Source of the DNA: Corynebacterium macginleyi
GTDB lineage: Bacteria > Actinomycetota > Actinomycetes > Mycobacteriales > Mycobacteriaceae
Assembly (NCBI RefSeq): GCF_003688935.1
Contig: NZ_REGE01000016.1
Span: forward strand, 1-39,312
Length of the DNA: 39,312 bases
Direction of reading: 5' to 3'
The translations under genes and the position numbers were made by a program. Positions 17,781 to 25,880 of this stretch are shown piece by piece. Every line of letters starts with the position of its first letter. Within the stretch, counting starts at the first letter, position 1. Under the pieces are notes generated by a model. The model was not told the origin of the DNA and did no database searches. It worked only from the letters and a program-made list of their open reading frames with translations.

Positions 17781-19052
17781 ATGACTGAATCAGGACGAGA
17801 TCCGCATCGGGAGGCGAGCCGCGCTGGCGATAGCTCATCCAGTGAGTTCGTCCGTGGGGCCGATGGCCGTCCCCTCAAGGACCGCTATGGTCGGCCTATT
17901 CGCCGTCGGCCGCGCACGAATCGTTCCGAGCCGCAACAGCACATCCCGCGCCAGGAAACCCCTGCCCGTTATCCCAGCCAGTACCGGGCCCAGCAGCATT
18001 CCGCGCAGCAACCACCACAGCGGCCGGCACAGCGGCCACAGCAATCGCAGCCACAATCACCGCAGCAGCTGCAACAGCGCTACCAACCGCAGCAATCGCA
18101 GCAGCCGCCACGCCGCCATTCCAAGCCGCACAGGCGCCGGAAAAAGACCAATCCGGTTAAGCAGTTCGGTGGCTGCGCGGGCGTCTTTATCCTTTTCGTC
18201 GTGGTCTGCAGCCTCCTCTTCGCACTATGGGCCGATACGCGGCTGAACCGCGTGGATGCCCTTCCTGATGAGCAGGTAGCCAATACTTCCGGCACCAATT
18301 GGCTGTTGGTGGGATCCGATTCCCGCCAGGGCTTGTCGGAAGAAGATCAACAAGCGCTCAATACCGGTGGCGATGTGGGCGAGGGACGCACCGATACCAT
18401 CATGCTCCTGCATATCCCGCGCTCCGGCCAGGCCCAACTGGTCTCGATTCCGCGCGATAGCTACGTAGAAGTACCCGGCTTCGGCATGGATAAGATCAAC
18501 GCGGCCTTTGCCTACGGCGGGCCAAAGCTCCTCACCCAAACCGTGGAAGGAAATACTGGCCTGCGCATTGACCACTATGCCGAAATCGGCATGGGTGGTT
18601 TGGCCAATGTGGTTGATTCCGTCGGCGGCGTTGATATCTGCGTAGCGGAGCCCATTAATGACCCGCTAGCGGGCATCGATCTACAAGAAGGGTGCCAGAA
18701 GCTAGAGGGCAGCGATGCGCTGGGCTATGTGCGCACCCGCGCCACCGCGATGGGCGACCTCGACCGAGTACAGCGCCAGCGCGAGTTCTTCGCTGCGCTC
18801 CTCGACAAGATCACGTCCCCGGCCACTATAGTTAACCCCTTCCGGTCTATTTCCCTGATTAACCACACCGCCTCCTCCTTTATCGTGGACGAAGGCGATC
18901 ACGTATGGCATCTTGCCCGCGTGGCGCTTGCAATGGGGTCCGGCGTGGCTACGGAGACCGTTCCCGTTGGCGGGTTCCAGGACACCGTCGTGGGCAATGT
19001 CGTGCTCTGGGACGAGCAAGGCGCTCAACAGCTCTGGGACTCCATGAAATAA
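17781..19052 (+). CDS. LytR-CpsA-Psr (LCP) family cell-wall glycopolymer ligase
   Basis: 423 aa. Residues 1-125 are a cytosolic tail very rich in Gln, Pro and Arg. One transmembrane helix follows (about 133-153), then the extracellular LCP domain with NWLLVGSDSR, GRTDTIMLLHIP, VSIPRDSYVEVPG and a YVRTRATAMGDLDRVQRQ segment that carries the conserved Arg residues. LCP enzymes attach arabinogalactan to peptidoglycan in mycolata. AAGG lies 8 nt before the ATG and overlaps a TAAGGT that could be a -10 box. Confidence 0.93.
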   Translation: MTESGRDPHREASRAGDSSSSEFVRGADGRPLKDRYGRPIRRRPRTNRSEPQQHIPRQETPARYPSQYRAQQHSAQQPPQRPAQRPQQSQPQSPQQLQQRYQPQQSQQPPRRHSKPHRRRKKTNPVKQFGGCAGVFILFVVVCSLLFALWADTRLNRVDALPDEQVANTSGTNWLLVGSDSRQGLSEEDQQALNTGGDVGEGRTDTIMLLHIPRSGQAQLVSIPRDSYVEVPGFGMDKINAAFAYGGPKLLTQTVEGNTGLRIDHYAEIGMGGLANVVDSVGGVDICVAEPINDPLAGIDLQEGCQKLEGSDALGYVRTRATAMGDLDRVQRQREFFAALLDKITSPATIVNPFRSISLINHTASSFIVDEGDHVWHLARVALAMGSGVATETVPVGGFQDTVVGNVVLWDEQGAQQLWDSMK

Positions 19053-19084
19053 CCGGGCACACTTGTGGCAGTGCCCTACTTCAA

Positions 19085-19250
19085 AAATCCGTTAGCCGTT
19101 CCTACGAGACTGAACTCATCCGTACCTAGAAGCGGGATGACGGTCTTGGACGGAAATCGTGGCGTTCATGTGGGTGCCTCGGTGGAACGAGGCCAAGCTT
19201 CACCCGGGTTGTAGATAAACCACACTAATGGACGCAATCGGGGCACTTCA
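19085..19250 (+). mobile_element. IS3-family relic A: end of orfB and right terminal repeat
   Basis: Translated pieces in two frames match the end of an IS3-family transposase: SYETELIRT, then after a nonsense codon and frameshift WTEIVAFMWVPRWNEAKLH. The element ends with GGGGCACTTCA (19240-19250), the inverse of TGAAGTGCCCC. Relic B at 19596 starts with the same type of end. The body of the element is gone. Confidence 0.65.
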
Positions 19251-19517
19251 CTTCTTACGTCTCTCGATGAGTAAGGACCCCGTTACAGATACAGCAAAAG
19301 CATAAACCGTGACAGCAATGAGCTCACCGATTGAAGAGGCTTGGGAACCTTCTTTGACTATTAGGGCCAGAATAATAAGAGCCGGAATGGCCCAAAAGAC
19401 CGCCATAGTAGCAGCGATGCGTGATCGTCTCGGTTCCTCAGGCGTGCGAATAGCTGCTAAACCCGCACAGATTGAAAAACCTAGCACGAATAGCACAAAA
19501 ATTGGCCAGCTATGCAT
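19248..19517 (-). CDS. Small membrane protein, 89 aa, unknown
   Basis: About three hydrophobic segments (residues 5-22, 34-52 and 62-80) and a basic end ERRKK. AAAGGA lies 10 nt before the ATG, which supports real translation. No family recognised. The TGA stop is made from the first bases of the terminal repeat of IS relic A, so the original C-terminus may have been cut by the insertion. It is flanked on both sides by IS3 ends in direct orientation. Confidence 0.6.
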   Translation of the reverse strand: MHSWPIFVLFVLGFSICAGLAAIRTPEEPRRSRIAATMAVFWAIPALIILALIVKEGSQASSIGELIAVTVYAFAVSVTGSLLIERRKK

Positions 19518-19595
19518 ATACGGTAGTCCTTTTTATTTCTTGCGAATGTGTTCCAAGTAGAACTTAACTGTAGCGTTCATAATCTTCTGCCGCAC

Positions 19596-19625
19596 TGAAG
19601 TGTCCCAGCTTTTGTTCCGTTTGAG
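19596..19625 (+). mobile_element. IS3-family relic B: left terminal repeat and leader
   Basis: TGAAGTGTCCC followed by TTTTGTTCCGTTTGAG matches closely the left end of the IS fragment at 37121-37151 (TTTTGTTCTGTTTGAG). In that copy orfA follows; here no orfA remains. Confidence 0.55.
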
Positions 19626-19848
19626 TGGCTGGGAAAACTGTGACACTTTACTTGTGGGTGAATACCCCCTCCTGACCGGTTGCGCTCATGGACTGTGCTC
19701 ACCTGCAAGAAGCCGATCGCGGTAACTACCATCAGCGAATTCAGGAAACTAACAATGCTACCGTCGGAAAAACATCAGCCCCATACAATAAACCCACTTC
19801 CCCTTGTACTACTAAATACGAGGTAGCCACAGCGGCAAGACGCGCAAA
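19626..19848. other. Gene-free spacer between IS relic B and the DUF5926 terminator
   Basis: Short plus-strand frames are present but none has a ribosome binding site or recognisable product. I see nothing definite in it. Confidence 0.4.
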
Positions 19849-19890
19849 AGCGACCCTTTCCAGCACAAAGATGCGGAGGAAAGGGCCGCT
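19844..19890 (-). terminator. Terminator after the DUF5926 gene
   Basis: A 13-bp stem with one mismatch, AGCGACCCTTTCC (19849-19861) with GGAAAGGGCCGCT (19878-19890), encloses a 16-nt loop. On the minus strand it ends in CGCTTTTGCG, a modest T-run. It lies 14 nt past the stop codon of the upstream gene. Confidence 0.8.
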
Positions 19891-19904
19891 TTGGTGCGCT
19901 GCGC

Positions 19905-20825
19905 TTAGCGCAACGTCACCTGGCGGGACTTGATGTTTTCTAGCTGCTTGCGCTCTTCTGCGTTCAATTGCGCGTCATTGGAGATTTCTTCTTCCAAGGC
20001 CTTATCTACGCCCGCGAGCTGGTCCTCGTAAGAGGAGTAATCAACCTCTGGCTGCACGTCAAAGACGGGAGCAATGAGGCCGTGGGTGCGGAATACTCCG
20101 GCAAACTTGGTATCCTCGCCCAAGTTCAGCTCGCCGCGCGCGGCGACTCGCGCCAAAGCATCGAGGAATGCGGCCTCATCGCCGGTCGGGCGCACCCAGC
20201 GCACGTGCGCTTTGCCGCCGCCGGCATTGGCCCAAAAGGCGGTGCCGGTAATGTCGTTGCCCACCTGGTGGGATTCGATGACAGAGTCATTGGCGGCGCG
20301 CATGGACTGCGATATTTCAGGGCTTACCTGTGCGCCTTCCGGAATCCACCAGCTGAAGTCCTGATGGACTTCGATGTCGAGGGTGGCTGCGGCATCGACA
20401 AGCTCACTAAGCTCCGGCTGCGAGCCATCGGCCGCGGTTGATTCTAAGGTAGAGCCGGGCTCGTTGTTCTTGACCCAGTTCAGGGCGAAGGCCAAATCCC
20501 GGCCGGGGTTGTGAGTATGGGACTGCACCTGCAGCGCCACAAAAGCATCGCCGCCAAATTCCTCCTCGCGGATCAGCGCTGCGGTGGCGCCCGGGAGGAC
20601 GGTGGAGACGTAGACGTTCCTATCGCAGCCCTGCACGTCGAGCTTCGCCACAGCGGAAGGCACGAACTCTTGCATGGCAACGAGCGAAGCCTCAGCCGCA
20701 AGGCCACTATAAGGGCGCGGATCCTTTTCCAGGGCGGCGCGCTCTTTGGCGCGGGCAGCAAGCTTCGCCTGGCGGCGGGACATGCCCTCAGGCAGGTCTT
20801 CTTGTTTCTTTTTCTTCTTTGCCAT
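19905..20825 (-). CDS. DUF5926 family protein
   Basis: 306 aa from the ATG at 20825, where the frame begins MAKKKKKQEDLPEGMSRRQA; upstream codons to 20906 are unlike the family. A Lys/Arg-rich head of about 45 residues is followed by a globular domain with RPYSGLAAEASLVAMQEFVPSA, the mark of DUF5926, a widespread actinobacterial family of unknown role. The C-terminus is acidic and helical. It starts 19 nt after the glycerophosphodiesterase stop, so ldh, glpQ-like and this gene may form one unit. Confidence 0.85.
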   Translation of the reverse strand: MAKKKKKQEDLPEGMSRRQAKLAARAKERAALEKDPRPYSGLAAEASLVAMQEFVPSAVAKLDVQGCDRNVYVSTVLPGATAALIREEEFGGDAFVALQVQSHTHNPGRDLAFALNWVKNNEPGSTLESTAADGSQPELSELVDAAATLDIEVHQDFSWWIPEGAQVSPEISQSMRAANDSVIESHQVGNDITGTAFWANAGGGKAHVRWVRPTGDEAAFLDALARVAARGELNLGEDTKFAGVFRTHGLIAPVFDVQPEVDYSSYEDQLAGVDKALEEEISNDAQLNAEERKQLENIKSRQVTLR

Positions 20826-20844
20826 AAATCCAAGATACCTGTTT

Positions 20845-21549
20845 CTACAGCTCAATAGCGCGCAGGGCCACCTCCGGCTGATTGGTGGCAAGCATGTCCA
20901 CGCCATTGGACCAAGCCCACTTCATGTCCTCCGGTTTATCAACGGTCCACATATACGTAGGCAGCCCTTGCGCACCGATAATCGCCGCTTGCATCTTGGC
21001 GCGCAGCAGGGAAACCCCCAGGCCGCTCGGCTCCGACCATATGAAATCCGAGCGATTAACATGGCGTTCCCAGTCCCGGCGCAGGTAAATGCGGTCTATA
21101 TGCGGCGCTAAAATCTTCATGCGCCGGATAGCTTTGTGGGAAAAGGAGATAACGTGCATGCGCGGATCCTCATCGAGCCCCGCAGCACGCAGCCGTTCCA
21201 TGACCCGCTTTTCCAAGGCACTACCGTGGCCGGAGGGATGTTTGGTTTCAATATAAAGGTGGTGGGGCTTATCCCCCAGCATGGCCAAGAGGTCATCAAG
21301 AAGCATCATGCGCTGCCCCTTGCCGATGTCGACCTCGCTCAGCTCCCGCCAGTCCATGGCCGAGACCCTCCCGGCGCGCCCCGCCGTTCGCTCCAAGGTG
21401 GGATCATGCTGGATAACCACCTTGCCATCGCGGCTTAGTCGCACATCGCACTCCACACCATGAATGGGAAGCTCCATGGCCTTTTCAAAAGCTAAGGGGG
21501 ATAGCTCCGGGTATTTCCCAGAGTATCCCCTATGCGCAACGATGTGCAC
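20845..21549 (-). CDS. Glycerophosphodiester phosphodiesterase
   Basis: Hydrolyses glycerophosphodiesters to glycerol 3-phosphate and an alcohol. 234 aa with the GDPD motifs AHRGYSG (H5, R6), GVECDVRLSRDGKVVIQHD and YIETKHP. No signal peptide, so cytosolic, like short glpQ-type enzymes. Its GTG start shares one base with the ldh stop (TAGTG), so translation is coupled. The product would feed glpD elsewhere in this window. Confidence 0.93.
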   Translation of the reverse strand: MHIVAHRGYSGKYPELSPLAFEKAMELPIHGVECDVRLSRDGKVVIQHDPTLERTAGRAGRVSAMDWRELSEVDIGKGQRMMLLDDLLAMLGDKPHHLYIETKHPSGHGSALEKRVMERLRAAGLDEDPRMHVISFSHKAIRRMKILAPHIDRIYLRRDWERHVNRSDFIWSEPSGLGVSLLRAKMQAAIIGAQGLPTYMWTVDKPEDMKWAWSNGVDMLATNQPEVALRAIEL

Positions 21550-22496
21550 TAGCCGAAGAACTCTTCTTTAATGTCATTGAGTGTCTTCGCAGAAATATCG
21601 AAGCGCTCCTTTTCGTGCTCGTTGAGCTGTAGCTCTACTGGGCGAACGATGCCCGTGCGGTTCACGATGGCCGCGGTGCCAATGTAGAGATCCTCCACGC
21701 CGTACTCGCCCTGCAGGTAGGCCGAGACGGGAAGCGCGACGTCCTGGTTCTGGATGATCGCGGCGGTAATGCGCGCAAGCCCCATGCCAATGCCGTAGGA
21801 GGTTGATCCCTTTGCATCGATAATGGAATAGGCGGCATCGCGGGTTTCTTCAAAGATCTTTTCAATGCGCTGGGCGTATTCCGGATCTTTTTCCAGCTTC
21901 TGTGAAAGGGGCACACCGGCGACATTCGCGGTAGAGATGGCAGGCAGCTCAGAATCGCCGTGTTCACCAATGATGTAGGCGTGCACGGACTTTGGGGCCA
22001 CGCCTTCCAATTCACCCAGCATGTAGCGGAAGCGCGCGGAATCCAGAATCGTACCGGAACCGATAACCCGCTTATGGTCAAAGCCGGAGGCCTTCCATAC
22101 CGCGTAGGTCAGGATATCGACCGGGTTGGAGGCAACTAGGAAGATACCGTCGAAGTCATTAGCGATGACATCTGCGACGATGCTGTTCATGATCTTGACG
22201 TTTTTGTCCACCAAGTCAAGACGGGTTTCGCCGGGCTTTTGGGCAGCGCCAGCGCAGATGACGACCATGTCAGCGTCCGCACAATCTGCGTAGGTGCCCT
22301 TGGTGACACGGGTGCGCTGTGGCGACCAGACCACGCCGTGGTTGAGATCCATGATATTGCCTTCTAGCTTCCGCTCATCGATGTCGATGATGGCTAGGTG
22401 GTCGACAATGCTTTGGTTGACCAGTGCATAAGCGTAAGCGACTCCCACGTCACCCGCGCCAATAAGAACGACTTTATTTCCTACATGCTTTACCAT
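21549..22496 (-). CDS. ldh: L-lactate dehydrogenase (NAD-dependent)
   Basis: Reduces pyruvate to L-lactate with NADH. 315 aa from the ATG at 22496 ([18 protein letters not shown]). The nucleotide fold [16 protein letters not shown], the [11 protein letters not shown] loop with the catalytic Arg region and the active-site His in [11 protein letters not shown] are present, as is [15 protein letters not shown]. It closely follows the C. glutamicum LdhA pattern. A GTG at 22511 is a weaker alternative start. Confidence 0.96.
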   Translation of the reverse strand: MVKHVGNKVVLIGAGDVGVAYAYALVNQSIVDHLAIIDIDERKLEGNIMDLNHGVVWSPQRTRVTKGTYADCADADMVVICAGAAQKPGETRLDLVDKNVKIMNSIVADVIANDFDGIFLVASNPVDILTYAVWKASGFDHKRVIGSGTILDSARFRYMLGELEGVAPKSVHAYIIGEHGDSELPAISTANVAGVPLSQKLEKDPEYAQRIEKIFEETRDAAYSIIDAKGSTSYGIGMGLARITAAIIQNQDVALPVSAYLQGEYGVEDLYIGTAAIVNRTGIVRPVELQLNEHEKERFDISAKTLNDIKEEFFG

Positions 22497-22583
22497 GACA
22501 CCATTGTGCAACGCCTAACGAAATTTTGCATGCGCAATGGTTCACACTGCACAACGAGTTACGTTCTGGGATAATGGTCAACC

Positions 22584-24326
22584 ATGAAACGCGCCTTCAG
22601 CCGCGCTGCACTAATCTCTCTTGGCGTAGTCGCGGATCTCACGCCCGTGGTCCGCATGACCAGTCGGCAGACGTTACCGCCTCATATGTCGGCCGGAATC
22701 TTAGGTGCTGAGCTGGCCACGTGGGCCGCTATCTCCCCGTCCCTGTTACCCCGCCCGTGGTGGGTATCGGCGGCCAATGTATCTATCGGGCAAGCCATCG
22801 GGCACCTCGGGGCGGCCTCGTTAAGTTTCGTGCTCAACCGGCTGGGCAAGCGCCCTCAAGACCGTCTTGGCCCGCGGCACCGCCAAATTTTACACCTAGC
22901 TATTGGTGCCGGTACGGCCTTCAATGCGGCGTTGTCGCTGCGCAACCAGGAAAAACAAGCGGGTCTGGTCAATAAGCAACTGATTCGGGGGCCGGCTACC
23001 GCGGCCATCGGCCTAGCCGCTGGCACCGCCGGTTACGGTGCCCTGCTATTGGTGGGCGAGGCGGTACAGCTGACCGTGACCAAATTATCGCACCAATTGG
23101 GACGCTGGGTTCCCGCACTCGTGGCCTGGCCTTTCGTTACCGCAGGGCTAACCTTGACCGCGGTAGGGTTATCAGACCGCGTGGTATTCCGTCGCTGGAT
23201 ACGTTCGCTTTCCCACAAGGCCCAGCGCCTAAATAAACAAATTTTTCCCGGCACGTCGATGCCCTGGGAACCGGAGCGCTCCGGTAGCCCGTGGTCACGT
23301 GAATCTTGGTCCGCACTAGGCCAGCAGGGGCGGCGCTTTGTCTCCAATGGTCCGCGCGCCCGCGATATCCGCGCCATAACCGGCATTCTCGCCAAAGAAC
23401 CCATCCGCATTTATGCCGGCTATATCCCAGGGCGTTCCTTTGCCCAGGCGACGAAGATGGTGCGCTCCGAATTGCATCGCACCGGCGCGATGCGACGGAA
23501 TACCATCGTCGTTCAGATGCCTGCCGGGTCGGGGTGGATTAATAACTGGAGCGCAAGTGCCTATGAGTTTTTAACCGCCGGTGATTGCGTCACCGTCACC
23601 CTGCAGTATTCCTACCTGCCTTCGGTTTTTGCCTATCTCGTTGACAAAAACACGCCCAAGCGCGCCGCGGCCGAACTCATGTCCGTGGTGCAAAAAGAAA
23701 TTAACAAGCTCCCGGAAGAAGACCGCCCGCAGCTTTACCTGGCGGGAGAATCGCTGGGGGCTTATGCCATTATGGATAACTTCCAGAATAAGGACGAACT
23801 TCTCGATGCCTGCACCGGCGCGGTTTTTTCTGGCCCACCGCGGATGACGCGCTTTACCCAGCGCCTGCGCCGTGATATCGGCTCGCTTGAGCGGCTCCCC
23901 GTCATCGATAGCGGTCAAAACATCCGTTTTGTCGCCCGACCGGAACACTTACAGCACGATGCCTTTGGCAACGATTTTTCTTCCCACTGGCGCCGACCTC
24001 GTGTGCTCATCGCCCAGCATGCCTCCGATGCCATCGTGTGGTGGGACCTGCGCCTAATTTTCCGCCGCCCCGCCTGGATGCACGAACCCCAACCGGAGAC
24101 GCTCCAAGCGGATACGCTCCGCCACCTTCGCTGGGCGCCGTTTATTACCTGGTGGCAAATTGGTCTGGACCAAGTCAATTCCCTGAACGTCCCGGGTGGC
24201 CACGGGCATAACTACTTTCAGGAGATGCTGTGGTACTGGAACGAGGTCCTGGGCGCCCAATCGCGCCAGCACCTCACTCCTAAATTAGCCCGGAAAATCG
24301 CCGGTTTTATCCGGCTCGACGCCTAA
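22584..24326 (+). CDS. Membrane-bound alpha/beta hydrolase family protein (PF10081 type)
   Basis: 580 aa. The first 220 residues hold several hydrophobic helices, followed by a C-terminal alpha/beta-hydrolase domain. The nucleophile elbow is LAGESLGAY (Ser near residue 390) and GGHGHNYF near residue 537 supplies a likely His. Members of this actinobacterial family are annotated as membrane alpha/beta hydrolases with unknown substrate; a lipid ester is a guess. The stop overlaps the convergent msrA stop in CTAA. Confidence 0.85.
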   Translation: MKRAFSRAALISLGVVADLTPVVRMTSRQTLPPHMSAGILGAELATWAAISPSLLPRPWWVSAANVSIGQAIGHLGAASLSFVLNRLGKRPQDRLGPRHRQILHLAIGAGTAFNAALSLRNQEKQAGLVNKQLIRGPATAAIGLAAGTAGYGALLLVGEAVQLTVTKLSHQLGRWVPALVAWPFVTAGLTLTAVGLSDRVVFRRWIRSLSHKAQRLNKQIFPGTSMPWEPERSGSPWSRESWSALGQQGRRFVSNGPRARDIRAITGILAKEPIRIYAGYIPGRSFAQATKMVRSELHRTGAMRRNTIVVQMPAGSGWINNWSASAYEFLTAGDCVTVTLQYSYLPSVFAYLVDKNTPKRAAAELMSVVQKEINKLPEEDRPQLYLAGESLGAYAIMDNFQNKDELLDACTGAVFSGPPRMTRFTQRLRRDIGSLERLPVIDSGQNIRFVARPEHLQHDAFGNDFSSHWRRPRVLIAQHASDAIVWWDLRLIFRRPAWMHEPQPETLQADTLRHLRWAPFITWWQIGLDQVNSLNVPGGHGHNYFQEMLWYWNEVLGAQSRQHLTPKLARKIAGFIRLDA

Positions 24327-24970
24327 TCGCACTTCACACCAGTGCTGTGGTGCGGGCAGTACCCATTCGGCACCTTGTGCAGGTACTGCTGATGCTCATC
24401 TTCGGCAAGGTAGTACTCGCCAGAATCTGTATCAGCTAACCGCTTAACCTCAGTCGTTGTTTCCCCAAAGCCGAATTCTTTCAGCTTGTCGGCGTAACTA
24501 TCCACAATTGCTTGGATTTCCTCCCGCTCTTCCTCGGTGTGGGTATAAAAAGCGGAACGGTACTGCGTGCCCACATCATTTCCCTGCCGGAAGCCCTGCG
24601 TAGGATCGTGGGCTTCTAAAGCCTTCACCACGAGCTCGCGCAAGGAGATCTTCTCTGGGTCATAGGTAACCTCCACGGTTTCTGCATGGTTGGTTTTCCC
24701 GCGGCAGACCTCATAATAGGTGGGGTTCGGGGTGGTACCACCGGCGTAGCCAACGGACGTGGACTCGACACCATCGGTCTCCCAGAACATCTTTTCCGCG
24801 CCCCAGAAACAGCCCAGGGCAATCAAAATCGACTTCTGGCCGTCTTTCCATGGTCCGGTAATTGGGGTATTGAGCACCGCGTGCGGGGCTGGGTCCAATA
24901 TCGGCTCACTGCGGCCCGGCAAGGCATCTTCCGCAGAAACCATCTTCGGCTCTGGTTTAAACATCCACAT
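24323..24970 (-). CDS. msrA: Peptide methionine-S-sulfoxide reductase
   Basis: Repairs oxidised methionine, reducing Met-S-sulfoxide with thioredoxin. 215 aa; the catalytic motif [11 protein letters not shown] places the nucleophile at C54, and the C-terminal C205 and C214 are resolving cysteines. [18 protein letters not shown] is conserved. AAAGGAG lies 9 nt upstream of the ATG. It is divergent from sodA, a pairing of two oxidative-stress genes also known in C. glutamicum. Confidence 0.96.
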   Translation of the reverse strand: MWMFKPEPKMVSAEDALPGRSEPILDPAPHAVLNTPITGPWKDGQKSILIALGCFWGAEKMFWETDGVESTSVGYAGGTTPNPTYYEVCRGKTNHAETVEVTYDPEKISLRELVVKALEAHDPTQGFRQGNDVGTQYRSAFYTHTEEEREEIQAIVDSYADKLKEFGFGETTTEVKRLADTDSGEYYLAEDEHQQYLHKVPNGYCPHHSTGVKCD

Positions 24971-25064
24971 CAGATAAAGCTCCTTTCCCTTCTTAACGTT
25001 GTACCGGATAAATCGATTCCCGAGCCACTAAATATTTGCGGTAATTGCGAATTTCGAATTAATC

Positions 25065-25094
25065 ATGGCGAAATCTTTCGATCGTGCCTATCAT
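25065..25094 (+). promoter_or_regulatory. Candidate sodA promoter
   Basis: TATCAT (25089-25094) as -10 with TGGCGA (25065-25070) 18 nt upstream would start a transcript near 25101, giving a leader of about 26 nt with AAAGGA just before the ATG. The -35 box is poor, as is common in this genus. Confidence 0.4.
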
Positions 25095-25126
25095 CGGGAC
25101 ACGTACCCGAAGAAAGGATTATCCAA

Positions 25127-25729
25127 ATGGCTGTTTACGAACTTCCTGACCTCCCATACGCATACGACGCACTGGAACCACACATCTCCGCAGAGATTAT
25201 GGAGCTTCACCACGACAAGCACCACGCAACCTATGTGAAAGGTGCTAACGCTGCTCTCGAGGCACTGGAAGAAGAGCGCAACGGCGAGGCTAACCCAGAC
25301 CGCATCCGCGCTTTGTCCAAGAACTTGGCTTTCAACCTGGGTGGTCACACCAACCACTCCATCTTCTGGAAGAACCTGTCACCGAACGGAGGCGGCCAGC
25401 CCACCGGCGAGCTCGCAGAGGCTATCGACCGCGACTTCGGTTCTTTTGAGAAATTCCAGGCACACTTCGCTGGCGCCGCTACTTCCCTCCAAGGTTCTGG
25501 CTGGGCAGTTCTCGGTTATGACCATGTCGCTGGCCGCCTGATCATCGAGCAGCTCACCGACCAGCAGGGCAACGTTTCCGTTGACTTCACCCCGCTGCTC
25601 ATGCTCGATATGTGGGAGCACGCTTTCTACCTGCAATACAAGAACGTGAAGGCTGATTACGTCAAGGCCGCTTGGAACGTCTTCAACTGGGACGACGTTG
25701 CAGAGCGTTTCGCTGCAGCTAAGAAGTAG
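25127..25729 (+). CDS. sodA: Superoxide dismutase, Mn/Fe type
   Basis: Converts superoxide to hydrogen peroxide and oxygen; cytosolic. 200 aa beginning [20 protein letters not shown]. Metal ligands are visible: first His in MELHHDKHH (H28), second in [10 protein letters not shown], and Asp and His in [13 protein letters not shown]. The SPNGGG and GSGWAVL segments favour manganese. The ATG at 25127 is set by AAAGGA; the frame is open far upstream but lies opposite msrA. Confidence 0.97.
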   Translation: MAVYELPDLPYAYDALEPHISAEIMELHHDKHHATYVKGANAALEALEEERNGEANPDRIRALSKNLAFNLGGHTNHSIFWKNLSPNGGGQPTGELAEAIDRDFGSFEKFQAHFAGAATSLQGSGWAVLGYDHVAGRLIIEQLTDQQGNVSVDFTPLLMLDMWEHAFYLQYKNVKADYVKAAWNVFNWDDVAERFAAAKK

Positions 25730-25748
25730 ATAATAACTCAGTTACTTC

Positions 25749-25782
25749 TGCCGCCTTTCCTTTTCTGGAGAGGCGGCATTTT
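25749..25782 (+). terminator. sodA terminator
   Basis: TGCCGCCT (25749-25756) pairs perfectly with AGGCGGCA (25771-25778) and is followed by TTTTC. Confidence 0.9.
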
Positions 25783-25844
25783 CATGCCCGCACCAATTCA
25801 TCGGCCTGCTTCACCGTCTTCGCGCTCGCGCTCACGGTGCTGAC

Positions 25845-25880
25845 TTGGACCAAGGTTAAAACCGACTAAAATCGGTTTTA
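25845..25880 (+). promoter_or_regulatory. Leaderless promoter inside an inverted repeat
   Basis: TAAAACCGA (25857-25865) and TCGGTTTTA (25872-25880) form a perfect 9-bp inverted repeat with the 6-nt spacer CTAAAA; the last A is the A of the start codon. A -10 box TAAAAT (25867-25872) falls in the spacer, 7 nt before the ATG, with TTGGAC (25845-25850) as a possible -35 at 16 nt. No ribosome binding site exists, so the mRNA should be leaderless and a protein bound to the repeat would block initiation. Confidence 0.6.

Noticed and set aside
19688..19933. 81-residue plus-strand frame after IS relic B
   Set aside because: No ribosome binding site, no family features, and it runs through the terminator of the opposite gene.
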